Assembly (NCBI GenBank): GCA_023254245.1
Contig: JALQYE010000016.1
Coordinates: 1-38,179, forward strand
Direction: 5' to 3'
DNA length: 38,179 bases
Source of the DNA: Emticicia sp.
GTDB lineage: Bacteria > Bacteroidota > Bacteroidia > Cytophagales > Spirosomataceae
The notes beneath the pieces are model-generated. The model had not been told where the DNA came from, ran no database searches, and saw nothing but the letters and a program-made list of their open reading frames with translations. Every line of letters starts with the position of its first letter. Within the stretch, counting starts at the first letter, position 1. The position numbers and the translations under genes were made by a program. Shown here piece by piece: positions 26,100 to 34,730 of the stretch.

Positions 26100-26822
26100 T
26101 CACATTTTCATAATCTTCAAAATCTTATTAGGTTGAATCAGCAATGACTTTCCTACTTCATACCAAAGTTCATCGCCCACATTCAAAAATAATCCTTTGT
26201 GCGACGGCTTGGTTCCGTGAGCAAAATCTGCTTCAAATTCACCCGAAAATGTATTTTTCAAAATATAATTAAGTTCATCCCATACTAAAACTTTTGTTTC
26301 ACTTGTTCCATCCATATTATTGGTACGAACCAACTGCAATTGTCTATTAACAAACGAGGCCGTTACAAAAACCTCAACGTTTTCTCCTGCTTGATTTTTC
26401 AGATAAGTCAATTTTAAAGCTGCTTCTTTTCCAGCTTTTTCATAGACTGCTTGTTGAATTTCTTCAATCAGATATTTAAACGCATCGGTATTTTTGGGAT
26501 AAAAACTTTTGCCATTAAATTCTACTTGCCAAAAATCTTGATGAGCTTCTAATGTCTTTAGATGCAACTCATTGGCCGACTTCAAACTACCATAAACCAC
26601 ATCTACCCAAACTTTTGGTAATGTACCTTTCCAAGTGAAATTATCGTTGGTTGTAAACCCTTCTTCTAATATTTCATCTTCGGTTAGGTCTTCACGGTCG
26701 AGGTAGGTTAACTCAAAACTTAACTCTAATTCTTGGTCTAAACTTCCATTTATCTCAATGGCGTGAGCAAATGGTGCTGGAATATTTTCAGCCGTTTGAT
26801 ATTTGAGGGAGAACGTAGGCAT
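26100..26822 (-). CDS. Hypothetical protein overlapping menE
   Basis: 240 residues, no signal peptide or membrane helix; predicted mixed alpha/beta and acidic at the N-terminal third (ELSFELTYLDREDLTEDEILEE). Trp is frequent (FTWKG, VWVDVVYG, FWQVEFNG, LWYEVG). I do not recognise the family. Its ATG at 26822 lies inside the 3' end of menE; the 35-base overlap is unusually long, but no later ATG is near and the N-terminal sequence looks natural. It is probably co-transcribed with menE. Confidence 0.72.
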   Translation of the reverse strand: MPTFSLKYQTAENIPAPFAHAIEINGSLDQELELSFELTYLDREDLTEDEILEEGFTTNDNFTWKGTLPKVWVDVVYGSLKSANELHLKTLEAHQDFWQVEFNGKSFYPKNTDAFKYLIEEIQQAVYEKAGKEAALKLTYLKNQAGENVEVFVTASFVNRQLQLVRTNNMDGTSETKVLVWDELNYILKNTFSGEFEADFAHGTKPSHKGLFLNVGDELWYEVGKSLLIQPNKILKIMKM

Positions 26823-27924
26823 TTATCGTTTTAATTTTATCAATTTTTCCCGTTGGCGTTTCAATCATTTTTTCCACAAAAAATACTTCCTTCGGGACTT
26901 CAAATTTAGGCAAAATTTCTTTGAAACCTTGCAGAATATCTATCTTAGTTGCATCATCTTTACTTGGGAAGGCCTGATTTATCTCTTTTTCGAGCACAAA
27001 AATTAATCGTTCACCCAGCCTTTCATCGGGTAAACTAAAAACAAAATAGCGTCCGTTGAGTTTTTGTTCGTCGGTCGAAAGATTTTTCAATATTCCTTCG
27101 GCAGTCTTTTCTACTTTCTCCAACTGAATCTTTACTCCTCCACTATTAATTACATTATCAATCCTACCATGCAGAATAAAACTACTTCCATTGATAATTT
27201 CGGCCACATCATTGGTTGTAATCCATTCATTATTAGTGGTTTTCGATTTTATCATCAAGCAGTTTTCGTCGTTGAGCTTAATATCGACACCATCGAGGGT
27301 ATTGAAGAAATCATCTTTCTCTGAGCCATTAATTCGTTTGGTAGCAATGTGCGTAATGGTTTCGGTCATTCCATAGGTAACATACACAGGCGGGAAGATA
27401 GGCTGTACTTTCTCAATAATGGTTTCGTTTACGGCAGCTCCACCAATAATAATGGCTTTTGCTGAACCTAAAATCTCGGTAAAAATTGGTTTGCTCTCCA
27501 ACAAAGTTTGGATTTGGAGCGGAACAAAAGCGAAAAAATTATGCCCACGATTCGATTTTAGAATATAGAGGTGCTTTTCGATATCTTCAAAAGGATTAGA
27601 TTTTGGTTCAACAACTACCAAATCCATGCCTATCTCAAAAGCACGCACGAGCATCATCATACCTGCCACATAATCAATATTTAAACAACAAAAAGCAGTA
27701 TCGCCTTCTTCTAAGTCAAAGGCTTTGGCGGTCATTTTTACTGATGCCACCATTTGCTTGCGGTGAAGTGTAATTATTTTGGGGATTCCAGTAGAGCCAG
27801 AAGTCTGGATTTCGAATGTCTCTTGCCCCGATTCCCATAGTTCTTTGAATTGAAAAACTTTTTTGTAGTATGGATTACTTGGCTGTGTATTGATACAAGA
27901 GCCATCTCTTTCTAAAAAAATCAT
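26788..27924 (-). CDS. menE: O-succinylbenzoate--CoA ligase (AMP-binding)
   Basis: 378 residues, shorter than Escherichia coli MenE (451) but near the Bacteroidota norm. The AMP-binding signature is QTSGSTGIPKIITLHRKQ; the motif YVTYGMTETITHIA and the hinge/C-terminal motif LHGRIDNVINSGGVKIQLEK follow, then TGKIDK with the catalytic Lys. It forms O-succinylbenzoyl-CoA in menaquinone synthesis. No other men gene is in the window, so the specificity rests on length and motif pattern. The hairpin just upstream leaves only about 15 bases before the ATG. Confidence 0.82.
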   Translation of the reverse strand: MIFLERDGSCINTQPSNPYYKKVFQFKELWESGQETFEIQTSGSTGIPKIITLHRKQMVASVKMTAKAFDLEEGDTAFCCLNIDYVAGMMMLVRAFEIGMDLVVVEPKSNPFEDIEKHLYILKSNRGHNFFAFVPLQIQTLLESKPIFTEILGSAKAIIIGGAAVNETIIEKVQPIFPPVYVTYGMTETITHIATKRINGSEKDDFFNTLDGVDIKLNDENCLMIKSKTTNNEWITTNDVAEIINGSSFILHGRIDNVINSGGVKIQLEKVEKTAEGILKNLSTDEQKLNGRYFVFSLPDERLGERLIFVLEKEINQAFPSKDDATKIDILQGFKEILPKFEVPKEVFFVEKMIETPTGKIDKIKTINAYVLPQISNG

Positions 27925-27939
27925 GTCGTAAATAAAAAT

Positions 27940-27967
27940 CCCTTCTCAAATTAAAAATTTGAGAAGG
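27940..27967 (-). terminator. Terminator of the Rieske gene
   Basis: A perfect 13-bp stem (27940-27952 with 27955-27967, effective loop AAA). On the minus strand it is followed by ATTTTTATTT. It sits between the Rieske stop (27995) and the menE ATG (27924). Confidence 0.8.
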
Positions 27968-27994
27968 GTTGAATAAATATTTTGCTATACAAAA

Positions 27995-28510
27995 TTAAGC
28001 AAAAACTCTTAAAGTATTGTTAGTTGCATCAAAAGATGTATTATAACGAGTAAGGGCGGCCGTAGCTGGACCTTTAGTTGCTGCTCCTGTTGATGAAAAA
28101 GTTGAGCCATGGTTCGGACAAAAGAAATCATTACTTGCAGAACGATAATTGATTGTAGTCTGCTCATGTGTACATCTTGAATCAACTGCAATCCAACTTC
28201 CGTTTGTATCATTTACACGTGCAATAATTACATTTTGGGCTTTCACAACTACAAAACTTCCTTTAGTTTTCAGCCCTGAATACGTTGCATCATTTATGTT
28301 GATTGTAAAGTCAACTTTTCCAGTACTTGTAGTTGGATTTGGGTCTGGAATTTCACCTCCATCGCCACACGACTGTAGGCAATTCATAAGCATTATTGCT
28401 CCAAAACTAAGCCCTACTTGTCGCATAAATTCTTTGCGGTCTATAGTAGTTATCTCTCCATTTTTTTCTTTTGACTGATTTTCAATATTGGTCATCATAG
28501 TTTTTGACAT
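27995..28510 (-). CDS. Rieske [2Fe-2S] lipoprotein
   Basis: 171 residues from the ATG at 28510. Cluster ligands are RCTHEQTT and FFCPNHGSTF, the two C-x-H / C-x-x-H boxes of Rieske proteins. The N-terminus has about 24 polar residues, then DRKEFMRQVGLSFGAIMLMNCLQSC, which looks like a Tat-type region with RK in place of RR and a lipobox ending at Cys48. Rieske domains carry one electron; a lipid-anchored form outside the cytoplasm would serve electron transfer or act as a partner of another oxidoreductase, not found here. The frame continues to 28588, but that TTG is the -33 element of the promoter. Confidence 0.88.
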   Translation of the reverse strand: MSKTMMTNIENQSKEKNGEITTIDRKEFMRQVGLSFGAIMLMNCLQSCGDGGEIPDPNPTTSTGKVDFTININDATYSGLKTKGSFVVVKAQNVIIARVNDTNGSWIAVDSRCTHEQTTINYRSASNDFFCPNHGSTFSSTGAATKGPATAALTRYNTSFDATNNTLRVFA

Positions 28511-28557
28511 GATTATGTGATTTCCTTTTAAAACGTTTAGTTTCGATAATATGTTTT

Positions 28558-28588
28558 CAAAAATATCGAAATAATTAAACAAATACAA
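28558..28588 (-). promoter_or_regulatory. Promoter of the Rieske gene
   Basis: On the minus strand: TTG (28588-28586), a 20-base spacer, TATTTTTG (28565-28558). Full match to the Bacteroidota consensus. Predicted leader about 40 bases. Confidence 0.6.
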
Positions 28589-28688
28589 ACTTCCATTTGT
28601 TGGTATTTTAGATATTATACTTCCTTATTTTAAATCATTTATGGATAAATAATATACAATTTTTTATTTTTACAGTTTTTTTATCCAT

Positions 28689-28696
28689 TATATTTG
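28689..28696 (+). promoter_or_regulatory. Candidate -7 box of the DUF2452 gene
   Basis: TATATTTG matches TAnnTTTG. No TTG lies 19-21 bases before it. The leader would be about 88 bases. The rest of the 280-base divergent gap shows only AT-rich sequence. Confidence 0.4.
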
Positions 28697-28790
28697 CAAT
28701 AAATAGATTATTTATCAGTTTTGAATCTTAAATATATCAGCTTTACGGATAGAACGAGATATTTTAGATTCAATAAAATGACACCTAAAG

Positions 28791-29252
28791 ATGGAACACA
28801 ATCCAATAGATAAAATAAAAGTTGCCGAAAACCCAGGTTTGCTTGAATATGCTCATACATCAGGTGGAGCCGTAATTCGCCCTGAAGATATGGGAAAAGT
28901 TAAAGGCAAAGCCCAGCTGGCGATGCGTCAGCAAACCCATGAGCAGATAAATAAGATTTACCGTCAGATGGAGTTGCTTGCTCAACAAGCCAAGGAAGTA
29001 CAAAACAGAATTGAGGTTTCGGAGCGTATTTATGATGCTGTAATGGGTTTTGAGCCAATTATCGGGCATATTTACTATCTATATGAGAAAAAGGATGGTT
29101 CGGATATTCTTTCAATGGTTGCTCCGAGCGAATGGGGAAGAAAATTTCCATTCAACCAATTTTTGGCAAAAGTTTTTTTACTGGCCGACCACACTTGGAA
29201 AGTAGAGTTTTTTCAAGAAGATGACCGTACGGATACGATTGATTTGGATTAA
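28791..29252 (+). CDS. DUF2452 domain protein
   Basis: 153 residues. The sequence follows DUF2452 throughout: NPGLLEYAHTSGGAVIRPEDMGK near the start, GKAQLAMRQQTHEQINKIYRQ and ELLAQQAKEVQNRI in a helical middle, then IGHIYYLYEKKDG, ILSMVAPSEWGRKFPF and LLADHTWKVEF. The family is cytosolic and has no known function; it also occurs in eukaryotes. The gene stands alone with a candidate promoter in the divergent gap shared with the Rieske gene. Confidence 0.88.
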   Translation: MEHNPIDKIKVAENPGLLEYAHTSGGAVIRPEDMGKVKGKAQLAMRQQTHEQINKIYRQMELLAQQAKEVQNRIEVSERIYDAVMGFEPIIGHIYYLYEKKDGSDILSMVAPSEWGRKFPFNQFLAKVFLLADHTWKVEFFQEDDRTDTIDLD

Positions 29253-29304
29253 GTATATGGGGCGAGCGAAAGCCGTATCCAGTTCGCAGCATCCATCATA
29301 AAAA

Positions 29305-29328
29305 GGGGCGAACTTAGAAGTTCGCCCC
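29305..29328 (-). terminator. Terminator of the ABC/M1 operon
   Basis: An 11-bp perfect stem, GGGGCGAACTT (29305-29315) with AAGTTCGCCCC (29318-29328). On the minus strand a T-run follows (TTTTTATG). The stem sequence is nearly the same as that of the terminator at 34037-34058. Confidence 0.82.
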
Positions 29329-29337
29329 AAAAGTTAT

Positions 29338-32300
29338 TTACACTCCTGCTGCTTTTGAGGCAGTTTTTGTATTATCGTCACTGTGTCGGTCAATAAGTTT
29401 ATTTATTGGGTCGATACCAGCTTTTTTAGGTTCTTCTTTTACAATAATCGTAAAAATATTCTCCTTTTTATCTATTTTCCGTTTCTGTAAATAGAGCAAT
29501 TTCTCTTCACCTTTGGCATCTTTGCCATATATACCAATATCAATCCAATCGGTTATGGCAATCGGTTTTTCATTACCTGAGCTATCAGCTCTAAATTTCT
29601 CGCTGATGGTCTTAATCGTCACTTCATACGTTTTATCTTTCAGTTGTTTGTAAGTTACACTTTCGGTTTTATTCTCAAAAAGCGTAATAGTTTCAAACAT
29701 ATCCTTGATAATATATTGCAACGAATCAGGAGTCTGAGCTTTAATATATTTCAATAAATCATTACTGGTTGGGTAGCGTTTGAATTTTGAATCTGGCCCT
29801 GAATACTGCCAATCTGCCAAGAAATTACGCAAAGCAAGGTTTACTTTTTCCTCTCCAATATAATCTTGAAGTGCATACATCACTACTGAACCTTTTCGGT
29901 AGTGAATATAGCCTTGTCCTTCTACCATATTCAGCGGCTGTTCTTTTTTGCGTTCAGCCGAGCGGCCTTGTAAATAACTATTCAATTCATATTTCAAGAA
30001 CTTCTGCATTAATTCTGGCTTTACGGCGTGCTTCATCACCATCAAAGCCGAATATTGAGCTTGAGTTTCAGATAACATAGCATTGCCTTTTACATTGGCA
30101 TCCGCCACTTGGTGTCCCCACCATTGATGGCCAAGTTCGTGGGCCGTTACATAAAACGGCATATCCAAATCTTCTTCGGGGTCTGAAATTTTCTGGATAA
30201 AGCCAATCCCCTCCGAAAAAGGCACTGTATTGGCAAAAGATTGAGCAAAATCTGCATATTTTGGAAACTCCATGATACGCATCTGTCGATACTGATACGG
30301 ACTAAAGTTTTTGGAGAAATAATCAAACGAAGATTTCATCGACGACATCATTTTATCCAAGTTATATTCGTGGCCTTTGTTGTAATAAATTTCAAGGTTT
30401 ACGCCATTCCATTTATCTTTCTTGACCTCATATCTTGCCGAAACAATTGAATAAAAATTACACATCGGTACATCCATTTTATAATGGAAATACTTGCGAT
30501 TATTTGCCTCCCAAGATTTTTGCAAATACCCTGGTGCAATAGCCGTTTGGTCTTTTTCTGTGCCAATAATCATTTCAAAACGAATATAATCGGCGTCATC
30601 GCCAAAGAGGCTTTGTGATAAGCCAACTGGATTATTTTGTTCCATCATACGTTCTTTCTCGGGTAATTTGTTAGACCTACGAGAATCATCGTCGTCAATT
30701 TCATACTGATTTGCATAGCCTATCGTCGGGAAGTATAAATTATTGAAGAATGTACCATTATAGACCACATCGGTATTTGAGCCACCAGCTACAAAACCAT
30801 TCGTTTCAAATTTTGTCTTGAACGACATTTTTACCGAGTCTTGTGGAGCAAGTGGTTTTGCCAACGTATAAATTGTGTAACCAAACTTTTCATATTGATT
30901 ATTTGCTTTTGCTCCACCTTCAAACTTCAAATATTCCAGTTTCATTTTGTGCCTAATATCATTCTGAATATGCACATTGGCAATCGGTTTGTCGGTTTTA
31001 TTTTTCAACCAAAAATACCCTTCGGCCGTAAAATCTCGGCTACTCGGATAAATTTCCACCTCAAGATTGACATCAATTATTTTTGGCTGTGGGATATTCT
31101 CAAATTTCTTTAAAGTTTTTTCATAAGCCACTTGCTTTTTCTCTTGTTCTTCTCTCGATTCATATTTATTAATCGTATTTGTGTTATAAAATACGTAACA
31201 TCCAGCACCCACAAACGCCAAGAAAGCGAAAATACCCAAAGTAAGAATCGGTCGAGTAAGGCGAAGTTTTCCAACTTTAATACGAGTTTTCAATAGAGCT
31301 TCGGAGCCACGAACCGATAATACAACGGCAACCACAAACAGAAATACAACCAACATCAACCAATAAAACTTGAGCCATGAAAACGAAGTAATAAAATGGC
31401 CGTATTTATTCATATCGGAGTAATTACGGAGGCTTCCACTACCAAACATAATTAAGGGGTGTTGAATACCCGCTGCTCCCAAGAAAAAGGTTGTCAAGAA
31501 GAAAACAAACATCATGGCAAAACCAATGAACTTGTTGTTGGCCATCACTTGCACAAAAAACGACAGCAATGTATAAAGCACCAAGAAGGCCAACGTACTG
31601 GTAAACAAGGTTTTGAAGTACAAACCGATTTCAAAATTGAAATATCCATGCCCTGCTTGAACCAAAATACCTGCCACAATCAAAATCAAAAGTAAGCCAA
31701 CGTAAACTATCAACATTCCGATAAATTTGGCCAGCAAATTGACCCAATCAGGCACTGGAGTTGCATCAACAATCAGGTGCATGTTGGTTACTCGCTCTTT
31801 CCAGATTAATTCACCCGAATAAAAAACAGCAATTATCAGAAAATACATATCAAACCCATTAAGTAGCCCTAATACATTTGCCGTAATTGGGTATGAACTT
31901 GTACCATACATTTTTTGGAAATAGAAAGAGCTAACGGCTAAATCCATAAGGCCCACAAAAACAATGGCGATGAACGGTACTTCACGAACGACCATTTTGC
32001 AATAAAAAATGGCTTGCTTCCAAAGCTGTGAGAGATTGGTACTAAAACCACTAAACTGATGAACAATCGGTATTTTCACCAATTCGGGGTTGATTTTTTC
32101 TTTGATTTCTTTTACAGCTTTTTTCTTGAAAAGGCTATTTCTAACAACATTAAAACTAAAAAGATAGTAAGTTGCAGCTAAAACTAAAATCCCAAAACCT
32201 CCCCAAACCAATCGATTCCACAATAAAACTCCTTCGAGCGGTACTATCTGAGAATTCTTTTGGGCGGGAGTCCAGTATTCAGTAAAAATAGTAAACGCAC

Positions 32301-32964
32301 GCACACCAAAGGGGTCAAGCATAGCCGAAAGTGTCTTATTATCAATATCTTGCAGTAAGGTATCGGAAACTTGATAAAGTACAAACAGAATGATTCCTTG
32401 CGTATAAATGACAATCGTTGAACGGCTCAATGCCCCCGCTGCAAAGAAAATTGCACCTTGAATGAAAAGGTTTGTTACACCCCACACCATAAAAGGTTGT
32501 AAATAGGTCCAAGCATCAAAGGCGAGCATTGTTTTTTCTTTCCAAGAGGGGTCCCAGGGCAAAAACTTCCCGATAGCAAAACCAAACATAAAGGCCAGCC
32601 AAATTGAACAGTAGATGAGCACCATCACTAAAAACGAACCAAGGAAACGCCCAAACAGATAATCGAATTTCGACATCGTTGTGCTAAACATCAGTGATTC
32701 GGTTTTGTGTTCAAAATCACGAAGTACAGCTACACCCATAATTGCCGAACAAATAAAGGTGAAGAAGAACGTCATGATGATGGTCATGAACGCCAAATTG
32801 AAGGGTGAATTTTCTTTGATTTGTCCGCCAGCAACTCCACCAATCGTCACATATTTGGAAGTAACTGCCGCAAAACAAAGCACAAATAATATGGCAAAAT
32901 AAATATACGTAGCAGGTCGATTTTTACGATACGAAAACTCAAACCTAAGTATTTCTTTTAACAT
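29338..32964 (-). CDS. ABC transporter permease fused to M1-like metallopeptidase
   Basis: 1208 residues. The N-terminal half (about 1-600) holds about twelve membrane helices in two six-helix sets, of the ABC-2 permease type. The C-terminal half (about 610-1208) is an M1 aminopeptidase-like domain facing outward: zinc ligands His942, His946 (HELGH) and the probable third ligand Glu966 (MLSETQAQY). The spacing is H-E-x-x-H-x19-E rather than the usual x18, and the GAMEN substrate motif is replaced by FSEGIGFIQ. It lies 14 bases after the ABC ATPase gene (32979-33851), which supplies the nucleotide-binding subunit. The fusion is known in Bacteroidota but its substrate is not. Confidence 0.93.
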   Translation of the reverse strand: MLKEILRFEFSYRKNRPATYIYFAILFVLCFAAVTSKYVTIGGVAGGQIKENSPFNLAFMTIIMTFFFTFICSAIMGVAVLRDFEHKTESLMFSTTMSKFDYLFGRFLGSFLVMVLIYCSIWLAFMFGFAIGKFLPWDPSWKEKTMLAFDAWTYLQPFMVWGVTNLFIQGAIFFAAGALSRSTIVIYTQGIILFVLYQVSDTLLQDIDNKTLSAMLDPFGVRAFTIFTEYWTPAQKNSQIVPLEGVLLWNRLVWGGFGILVLAATYYLFSFNVVRNSLFKKKAVKEIKEKINPELVKIPIVHQFSGFSTNLSQLWKQAIFYCKMVVREVPFIAIVFVGLMDLAVSSFYFQKMYGTSSYPITANVLGLLNGFDMYFLIIAVFYSGELIWKERVTNMHLIVDATPVPDWVNLLAKFIGMLIVYVGLLLILIVAGILVQAGHGYFNFEIGLYFKTLFTSTLAFLVLYTLLSFFVQVMANNKFIGFAMMFVFFLTTFFLGAAGIQHPLIMFGSGSLRNYSDMNKYGHFITSFSWLKFYWLMLVVFLFVVAVVLSVRGSEALLKTRIKVGKLRLTRPILTLGIFAFLAFVGAGCYVFYNTNTINKYESREEQEKKQVAYEKTLKKFENIPQPKIIDVNLEVEIYPSSRDFTAEGYFWLKNKTDKPIANVHIQNDIRHKMKLEYLKFEGGAKANNQYEKFGYTIYTLAKPLAPQDSVKMSFKTKFETNGFVAGGSNTDVVYNGTFFNNLYFPTIGYANQYEIDDDDSRRSNKLPEKERMMEQNNPVGLSQSLFGDDADYIRFEMIIGTEKDQTAIAPGYLQKSWEANNRKYFHYKMDVPMCNFYSIVSARYEVKKDKWNGVNLEIYYNKGHEYNLDKMMSSMKSSFDYFSKNFSPYQYRQMRIMEFPKYADFAQSFANTVPFSEGIGFIQKISDPEEDLDMPFYVTAHELGHQWWGHQVADANVKGNAMLSETQAQYSALMVMKHAVKPELMQKFLKYELNSYLQGRSAERKKEQPLNMVEGQGYIHYRKGSVVMYALQDYIGEEKVNLALRNFLADWQYSGPDSKFKRYPTSNDLLKYIKAQTPDSLQYIIKDMFETITLFENKTESVTYKQLKDKTYEVTIKTISEKFRADSSGNEKPIAITDWIDIGIYGKDAKGEEKLLYLQKRKIDKKENIFTIIVKEEPKKAGIDPINKLIDRHSDDNTKTASKAAGV

Positions 32965-32978
32965 AGATAGTTTTGGGT

Positions 32979-33851
32979 TTAAGCGTTAGCAAAAATTTTC
33001 GAGAAATAAACATCTTCTAAATCACCAGCAATAGCCGTAAAAGTTCCATCAGGGTTTGTATTAGATAGTACATGGATAATCGGATTTCCTCCGATGAGTT
33101 TTTCTGAAATTACATTGAAATTTTGTTTATAATCAGTCAATTCCGCCTTATTGATGCGTTTTTGCCAAATTTTTCCAGTAATCTGGCTTAAAGCTTCATC
33201 GGGGCTTCCCTTAAACAATACTTCACCTTTATTAAAAATCGCCATATCGGAACATAACTCTTTCACATCTTCAACAATGTGTGTCGAAAGAATTACAACC
33301 GTGTTTTCGCCCAATTCTGATAAAAGATTCAAGAAACGATTTCGCTCAGCGGGGTCAAGTCCAGCGGTTGGTTCATCAACAATGATTAGTTTCGGATTCG
33401 CCAACAAAGCCTGTGCAATACCAAAGCGTTGTTTCATTCCACCCGAATAGCCACCTAAATTTTTCTTACGTGCATCCCAAAGGTTTGTTTTCTGCAACAA
33501 AGCTTCTACTACCGTCTTACGTTCACTCGAATTCGTAATACCTTTCAAAACTGCTAAATGATTGAGCAATGTATAAGCATCAACTTTTGGATAAACACCA
33601 AATTCTTGTGGCAAATAGCCCAGCGTTTTTCGCACCTCATCTTTTTGCTTCAATACATCAATATCACCCAATGTAATTGAGCCATTATCTGGCTCTTGCA
33701 AAGTTGCGATAGTTCTCATTAACGAAGATTTTCCTGCACCATTTGGACCTAAAAGCCCAAACATTCCTTGATTAATGGTTAGGTTGACATCCTTTAGTGC
33801 ATGGACGCCATTTGCATACGTTTTGTTTAGATTGGAGATGACTAACTGCAT
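32979..33851 (-). CDS. ABC transporter ATP-binding protein
   Basis: 290 residues. Walker A GLLGPNGAGKSSLM, Q-loop YLPQEFGVYP, signature YSGGMKQRFGIAQAL, Walker B LIIVDEPTAGLDP and the switch His in ILSTHIVEDV are all present, so the ATPase should be active. A C-terminal extension of about 80 residues is typical of the CcmA-like ATPases paired with ABC-2 permeases. It is the first gene of a two-gene operon with the permease/M1 fusion. I found no complete promoter in the 230 bases upstream. Confidence 0.94.
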   Translation of the reverse strand: MQLVISNLNKTYANGVHALKDVNLTINQGMFGLLGPNGAGKSSLMRTIATLQEPDNGSITLGDIDVLKQKDEVRKTLGYLPQEFGVYPKVDAYTLLNHLAVLKGITNSSERKTVVEALLQKTNLWDARKKNLGGYSGGMKQRFGIAQALLANPKLIIVDEPTAGLDPAERNRFLNLLSELGENTVVILSTHIVEDVKELCSDMAIFNKGEVLFKGSPDEALSQITGKIWQKRINKAELTDYKQNFNVISEKLIGGNPIIHVLSNTNPDGTFTAIAGDLEDVYFSKIFANA

Positions 33852-34036
33852 AGGGTTTGTGTTTAAATAGGTTTTATCTGAACTTTATACATTCAAATTA
33901 ACGCTTTCACCCTGTTTTTGCCAAGTAATTGTTATGAAAGGAACGAAGTTGGGGTTGAAGTACAGATATCTTGTGACGAATTGTGCGGTAAAACCAGTAG
34001 TTTATTGGCTTGAAACAGAAAATGGTCACAAAAAAA

Positions 34037-34058
34037 GGGCGAACTCGAAAGTTCGCCC
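34037..34058 (-). terminator. Terminator of the prs-rplY operon
   Basis: A 9-bp stem, GGGCGAACT (34037-34045) with AGTTCGCCC (34050-34058), loop CGAA. A long T-run follows on the minus strand. The rest of the gap 33852-34082 holds nothing I can call. Confidence 0.85.
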
Positions 34059-34082
34059 CATAAAGAAAATAATCTCAATTGA

Positions 34083-34643
34083 TTATTGACCACGCAATGC
34101 ACGAGGAATTGAGATAAAGGCAACTGGATTGCTCGCAGCTTCCAAAATTTTCACTCCTTCGATTTCTGCAATCGTACCAACTTTCACTGATTTACCTAAA
34201 TCTAAATCTTTGATATCAATATTGATATAATCTGGGATGTTCTGAGCTGGTCCTTGAACACGGATTTTTTGCATTTTTTGAACCAATTTACCCCCTTTCT
34301 TTTGACCTTCTGATGGGCCATGTAACTTAACAGGTACTGCAACTTTGATAATTTTATCTGGCGTGATTTCTAAGAAATCAGCATGGATAATTTGGTCGGT
34401 AGTTGGGTGATACTGAGAATCTTGTAAAATACCAGTGTAGATTTTTCCTTCGATGTTGATTGTTACTTCATAAACATCTGGAGTAAACAACAACGGACGG
34501 AATAAATACTGTGGTACATAGAAAGATACTTGCTCAGTTCCTCCGTATAATACACACGGAACCATGCCTTGACCACGTAACTCTTGCGATGCAGTACGAC
34601 CGAGATTCGCTCTGTTATACCCTACAATCTCTGCTTTTTTCAT
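34083..34643 (-). CDS. rplY: 50S ribosomal protein L25 (Ctc type)
   Basis: 186 residues, i.e. the long TL5/Ctc form. The N-terminal 5S-rRNA-binding L25 domain (1-95) has NRANLGRTASQELRGQGMVPCVLYGG and HADFLEIT; the C-terminal TL5 beta domain (about 96-180) has VPVKLHGPSEGQKKGG. The ATG at 34643 is chosen over an open frame from a TTG at 34667, because an AAGGAG lies 10 bases upstream of it, a Shine-Dalgarno unusual in this phylum. The gene follows prs by 87 bases, a conserved pair. Confidence 0.95.
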   Translation of the reverse strand: MKKAEIVGYNRANLGRTASQELRGQGMVPCVLYGGTEQVSFYVPQYLFRPLLFTPDVYEVTINIEGKIYTGILQDSQYHPTTDQIIHADFLEITPDKIIKVAVPVKLHGPSEGQKKGGKLVQKMQKIRVQGPAQNIPDYINIDIKDLDLGKSVKVGTIAEIEGVKILEAASNPVAFISIPRALRGQ

Positions 34644-34653
34644 TTTGTTTTTT

Positions 34654-34659
34654 CTCCTT
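34654..34659 (-). promoter_or_regulatory. Shine-Dalgarno of rplY
   Basis: AAGGAG on the minus strand, 10 bases before the ATG at 34643. Most genes in this window show A-rich sequence there instead. It decides the start. Confidence 0.5.
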
Positions 34660-34730
34660 ACTCTCAAATCGGAGTTTTTTTAGTGAATATTATGCCTTGA
34701 GAGTTCAGTTAAAGGCACAATCTTTAGGAA

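Noticed and set aside
28511-28588. Longer N-terminus of the Rieske protein
   Set aside because: The TTG is the -33 element of a consensus promoter, and the extra residues do not fit a signal peptide.
29253-29300. tRNA-like GC-rich patch after the DUF2452 gene
   Set aside because: No acceptor stem, no T-loop consensus and too short.
31459-31695. Charged plus-strand frame (Gln/Lys/His-rich)
   Set aside because: Antisense to the membrane helices of the permease; composition explained by complementing hydrophobic codons.
33932-34123. Open frame of 63 codons on the minus strand before the rplY stop
   Set aside because: It spans the rplY terminator and its 3' end, and its composition is not protein-like.
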